A stretch of DNA of 8,379 bases, from the NCBI GenBank assembly GCA_946480715.1, contig CAMLKK010000081.1:1-8379 (forward strand), given 5' to 3'. The notes beneath the pieces were generated by a model. That model was not told the origin of the DNA, searched no databases, and was given only the letters and a program-made list of their open reading frames with translations. Numbering within the stretch: the stretch's first letter is position 1; every line of letters starts with the position of its first letter. The position numbers and the translations under genes were made by a program. This DNA is from an uncultured Bacteriovorax sp. (GTDB taxonomy: Bacteria > Bdellovibrionota > Bacteriovoracia > Bacteriovoracales > Bacteriovoracaceae). Below, piece by piece: positions 6,164 to 8,379 of the stretch.

Positions 6164-7307
6164 TCTTTCCTTCTTTTTCTTTCTTTAATCCAGAATCTTG
6201 ATTGGCCAGTTGTCTCTTAGTGCTCTCCATTGCATCACCATAAAGTTGATTTGCAAGCAGAAGTGCAGAACCAGCATCTAGACGTCCCCCAGTTGCACAT
6301 TTCCCTTCCATCGTTGGCTCCTTACGTGCTGAAGCTTTGATGATTTCTTTAATTTTATCATTCGGGATTTGAGGAAACTGAGATTTAATCAGTGCCGCAA
6401 CTCCAGTAACAAATGCTGTTGCTTGACTTGTACCCGTTAAATAACCTGCTCTACCGTTTTGTAAACTTGATTTAATTCTGTATCCAGGAGCAAATATATC
6501 AACTGTTGATTTACCATAATTCGATGAACTCAAAATCTTTAAATCTTCATCATGTGCTGTTACGCTGATGATATTTTTTAAGCCATAGCTTGCAGGGAAG
6601 TACGCTTTTCTTTTGTCGTCAATATTAGATTCCTCATTACCAGCTGCTGCAACAACAAGAATTCCTTTTTTCTCAGCTTCTTTTAGAATTCTCAATTCTT
6701 CAATCGCCGCTTCCGGTCCACCACCAGAGTAGTTAATAACATCAACATTGCTTTCAACAGCGTAGCGAAGAGCTTCAACTGTTGAGTTGAGATTATCTTG
6801 TCCTGAAGCTGCAGGATTATAATATTTTAAAGCTAGAATTTTTACATCTGGATCAATACTCTTGATGATTCCGGCAACGTGAGTGCCGTGCCCATGTTGA
6901 TCAAGAGGAGCACCTTTAGATTTTTTATCTTTTGAAAAGTCGACACCAAAATTCGATGTATCTACCTTTCCCGAACCAACAAAGATGTTCTTTTCAAGAA
7001 ATGGATGTTCAGGATCGATCCCAGTATCAACAACTGCGACTACGATTTCTTTTTTCTTTTTGAAATGTTTCCAAGCTTCAAGCAAATTAATGCTCGCTGG
7101 ATTTTCAGGGTTGATACCCCAGCTAACATAGTTAGAAGTTAAATCTTTAACGTCGAAATAGATTTTTTCATCTGATTTTTGTTCAAGCTTCTTGGGTTGA
7201 ACAAAAGTTGATGAAGCAGTCTGAGACATTGCCGAAAACGACAAGGTCGCCAAAACGTTCGCAACTACAATCTTCCTGATCATTGATTTGAGGTTTTGTT
7301 TTTTCAT
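6138..7307 (-). CDS. Exported subtilisin-family (S8) serine protease
   Basis: The chosen start is the ATG at 7307 (389 residues), because AAGGG is correctly spaced from it; the ATG two codons earlier (7313) sits directly against that same AAGGG. A Sec signal peptide (KKQNLKSMIRK n-region, hydrophobic core to about residue 27) is expected. The subtilase triad is complete: D94 in VVDTGID, H140 in HGHGTHVAG, S294 in GTSQATAFVTG, with the oxyanion Asn N224 in AAAGNEES. The Ser motif differs from the common GTSMA-x-P form: Gln replaces Met and Ala replaces the Pro. No I9-type propeptide is apparent, and only about 60 residues separate the signal peptide from the catalytic domain. The protein is likely periplasmic or secreted. 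It is divergent from the small peptide gene across a 329-nt spacer, and its 3' end overlaps the zinc-ribbon gene by 26 nt. The substrate is unknown. Confidence 0.93.
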   Translation of the reverse strand: MKKQNLKSMIRKIVVANVLATLSFSAMSQTASSTFVQPKKLEQKSDEKIYFDVKDLTSNYVSWGINPENPASINLLEAWKHFKKKKEIVVAVVDTGIDPEHPFLEKNIFVGSGKVDTSNFGVDFSKDKKSKGAPLDQHGHGTHVAGIIKSIDPDVKILALKYYNPAASGQDNLNSTVEALRYAVESNVDVINYSGGGPEAAIEELRILKEAEKKGILVVAAAGNEESNIDDKRKAYFPASYGLKNIISVTAHDEDLKILSSSNYGKSTVDIFAPGYRIKSSLQNGRAGYLTGTSQATAFVTGVAALIKSQFPQIPNDKIKEIIKASARKEPTMEGKCATGGRLDAGSALLLANQLYGDAMESTKRQLANQDSGLKKEKEGKIIYRLANE

Positions 7308-7523
7308 GGTCATCCCTTAAAATTTCACGCGAATTTCTTTCGCTTAATCTGTTCTCTCCCTAACAAAGCAAGCCTCTTGCCAAGCTTAATTCCTACGTAT
7401 CCAAGGTGTTAGAGAGTGAAATTCATCTTAGGCCGATAAAAAAATAGTGGGCCGTCTAAACTTTAAACAGTGATCTCAGCGTACTGTCTTAGATTTGGAT
7501 AGTAACCCCAAAAAATGAAAAAT

Positions 7524-7576
7524 CCCCCGGAGGAACGTGATCAGTGAAAAAGTGACACTGATTCGGTTGGCGAGGG
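7524..7576 (+). ncRNA. Candidate structured 5' leader stem-loop
   Basis: In the plus-strand RNA, ATCAGTG (7540-7546) pairs perfectly with CACTGAT (7556-7562) around a 9-nt loop, with a flanking G7539-U7563 wobble. The arms can extend: AAC (7534-7536) with GTT (7566-7568), and CCCCCG (7524-7529) with CGAGGG (7571-7576) with one mismatch. This makes a long imperfect hairpin that would enclose the GGAGG at 7529-7533. No ligand-binding family is recognised, and part of it coincides with the candidate 36-codon ORF, so the pairing could be a by-product of coding. Confidence 0.35.
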
Positions 7577-7647
7577 CTTTGCTTAGTGTAAGAGGTGAGA
7601 GTCACCAAAGGATGGTGATGAACAAGGAAGATATTCATGAAGAATAA
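7537..7647 (+). CDS. Candidate small upstream ORF (36 codons) overlapping the next start
   Basis: A GTG at 7537 opens a 36-codon frame ending at TAA 7645-7647. GGAGG at 7529-7533 precedes it with a rather short 3-nt spacing. The predicted peptide has an amphipathic-looking segment (TLIRLARALLSVRGE) and an acidic end (NKEDIHEE). It overlaps the first 11 nt of the 70-residue gene in another frame, the geometry of translational coupling. Against it are the short spacing, codons CGG and AGG that are uncommon in neighbouring genes, and overlap with RNA hairpins. I do not recognise the peptide. Confidence 0.35.
   Translation: MISEKVTLIRLARALLSVRGESHQRMVMNKEDIHEE
7594..7618 (+). promoter_or_regulatory. 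Two mutually exclusive hairpins upstream of the small-peptide ribosome binding site
   Basis: TCACC (7602-7606) can pair either with the upstream GGTGA (7594-7598, loop GAG) or, as TCACCA (7602-7607), with the downstream TGGTGA (7613-7618, loop AAGGA). Both pairings are perfect and cannot coexist. The second hairpin ends 5 nt before the AAGGAAG Shine-Dalgarno (7624-7630). The layout resembles a translational attenuator, but function is inferred only from pairing. Confidence 0.35.
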
Positions 7648-7849
7648 ATTGTTTAGAAGCTACTTTTTCTTAATGTTAGGACTTATGGTTTATGTTTCAT
7701 TTCAAAGCCGAGGTTTAACCCTAGAAAGCAGTAATGATAGCGGATCTATTCTTAGAAAGCCTGAAGAACGCTTCCCTATAGAGCCTAATGAATCCGGTAA
7801 AGGCAAAAAAATCATCAAGCGAGTCTATAAATCTCGAAATCTTTGTTAA
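7637..7849 (+). CDS. Small secreted or membrane peptide, function unknown
   Basis: The product has 70 residues. Its start is well supported: AAGGAAG (7624-7630) stands 6 nt before ATG 7637. Residues 1-7 are basic and 8-22 form a hydrophobic helix (SYFFLMLGLMVYVSF), so it is a signal peptide or a single N-terminal membrane anchor; cleavage is uncertain because no clean AxA precedes the mature part. There is no lipobox. The remainder is polar, with an acidic/Ser segment, a Pro-rich piece (RKPEERFPIEP), and a strongly basic tail GKGKKIIKRVYKSRNLC that ends in Cys. The dibasic pairs and C-terminal Cys are unusual. It is divergent from the S8 protease, and its stop overlaps the convergent neighbour's stop by 4 nt. 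No family is recognised. It is probably a real gene because of its ribosome binding site and export signal. Confidence 0.6.
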   Translation: MKNKLFRSYFFLMLGLMVYVSFQSRGLTLESSNDSGSILRKPEERFPIEPNESGKGKKIIKRVYKSRNLC

Positions 7850-8379
7850 GGGAAGAGTGGACACCTTAATATCTGAGGACCATGCTCAGTTTGCACTGTA
7901 ATTTCAGGTGAAAAAACATCATATTTAAACTTTGATTTTTGATACCTGTCTAATAGAGTTGGTGACAACTTGATCTTAGGTGATGTCGAAATATCCTGAG
8001 TGAAACCTACCAAATGGGCCTCTGTGAATCCGGCCTTATGTAAATCAACTTTTATAGATTCTACAATCGCTTCATCAGCAATAATGAGCCAGGGGCCATT
8101 GGTGCTTGTCGTGTAGTTCTTTCGAGGGTGATTGAGAATTTCGACATTATCAAAGCGCATTTCATCGAGCTGTAAATTGATCTTACTAGCTTCTGAGACC
8201 TCACTTAAAACACTTAAGCCTGGTCCACTCACATCGCTGATAAAGCTAACATGCTCAAGATAGTTGCTTACAATCTTACTCATAAGAATGTGAGGAGAAG
8301 TGAGTTTTTCAAGTACAGTCATTCGTTCAGCAGCGATTTTTGGATCTATACTTTTTTTAAGAAATTGAGATCGGTGAAC
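7846..8379 (-). CDS. Protein with probable AIR-synthase-related C-terminal domain, 5'-truncated by window edge
   Basis: The last 177 codons of a minus-strand gene are visible. The frame has no stop up to base 8379, so ATG 8322 is internal and the start lies outside. Several segments match the pattern of the AIRS_C fold shared by PurM, ThiL, HypE and SelD: HVSFISDVSGPGLSVLSEV, then EASKINLQLDEM, an NGPWLIIADEAIVESI strand-helix, and a LHKAGFTEAHLVGF hairpin. Those enzymes bind ATP and phosphorylate or activate small substrates, but their ATP-binding half would be upstream of what is visible, and I cannot say which member this is. A tail of about 45 residues follows the domain and ends ILRCPLFP. 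It converges with the small-peptide gene, the two stop codons sharing 4 nt. The gene is certain and the family call is moderate. Confidence 0.7.
   Translation of the reverse strand, partial: VHRSQFLKKSIDPKIAAERMTVLEKLTSPHILMSKIVSNYLEHVSFISDVSGPGLSVLSEVSEASKINLQLDEMRFDNVEILNHPRKNYTTSTNGPWLIIADEAIVESIKVDLHKAGFTEAHLVGFTQDISTSPKIKLSPTLLDRYQKSKFKYDVFSPEITVQTEHGPQILRCPLFP

Larger units (their letters stand above)
7308..7636. other. Divergent intergenic region with hairpins, between the S8 protease and small-peptide genes
   Basis: No long gene fits here. Visible structures are: a 5-bp hairpin GCAAG-CCT-CTTGC at 7368-7380; ACAGT/ACTGT at 7467-7471 and 7483-7487; a longer imperfect stem-loop at 7524-7576 centred on a perfect 7-bp stem (7540-7546 with 7556-7562); and two mutually exclusive short stems at 7594-7618. 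GCCGATAA at 7432-7439 equals the sigma28 -10 consensus, but no matching -35 occurs at the right distance. A candidate 36-codon ORF occupies 7537-7647. I recognise no known riboswitch or small-RNA family. Confidence 0.6.

Noticed and set aside
7560..7610. c-di-GMP-I riboswitch on the minus strand
   Set aside because: The reverse complement contains GCAAAGCC, similar to part of the GEMM-I core, but the GGGCAAACC partner, tetraloop and receptor are absent.

Overview
The window reads as a dense stretch of chromosome from a low-GC (roughly 40%) Gram-negative bacterium. Lipid A/LPS supply (a KdsD-type isomerase), lipoprotein maturation (Lnt), a lipobox protein and several Sec-type signal peptides all indicate an outer membrane. 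The codon use, Lys/Glu-rich proteins and short taxon-restricted envelope proteins are compatible with the Bdellovibrionota (Bacteriovorax/Peredibacter-like), but that placement is an impression, not a demonstration. I see no mobile element, phage, CRISPR, tRNA or rRNA signature.

Layout. Positions 1-2275 form a plus-strand run: the 3' part of an inositol-monophosphatase-family gene, a membrane-anchored coiled-coil protein, and an exported HEAT-repeat protein. From there the strand alternates gene by gene: a lipoprotein (-), a KdsD/KpsF sugar-phosphate isomerase (+), apolipoprotein N-acyltransferase Lnt (-), a zinc-ribbon protein with a C-terminal membrane helix (+), an exported subtilisin-family protease (-), a 70-residue secreted or membrane peptide (+), and the 3' part of a minus-strand gene that looks like an AIR-synthase-related C-terminal domain. 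Every convergent junction is nearly gapless or overlapping (7 nt gap, then overlaps of 57, 26 and 4 nt), so transcripts must end inside or very near the opposing gene.

Functions. The theme is the cell envelope. KdsD makes arabinose-5-phosphate for KDO in LPS, and Lnt finishes lipoproteins such as the lipobox protein encoded at 2283-2849. The coiled-coil, HEAT and zinc-ribbon proteins have no function I can name.

The most interesting DNA is non-coding or nearly so. One site is the 65-nt lnt / zinc-ribbon divergent spacer, where two back-to-back promoters appear to share one -35 block and both would give leaderless mRNAs. The other is the 329-nt spacer at 7308-7636, which holds several hairpins, two mutually exclusive alternative stems, and a possible 36-codon ORF overlapping the start of the 70-residue peptide gene. 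No known riboswitch family is recognisable there. These regulatory readings are inferences from sequence alone.
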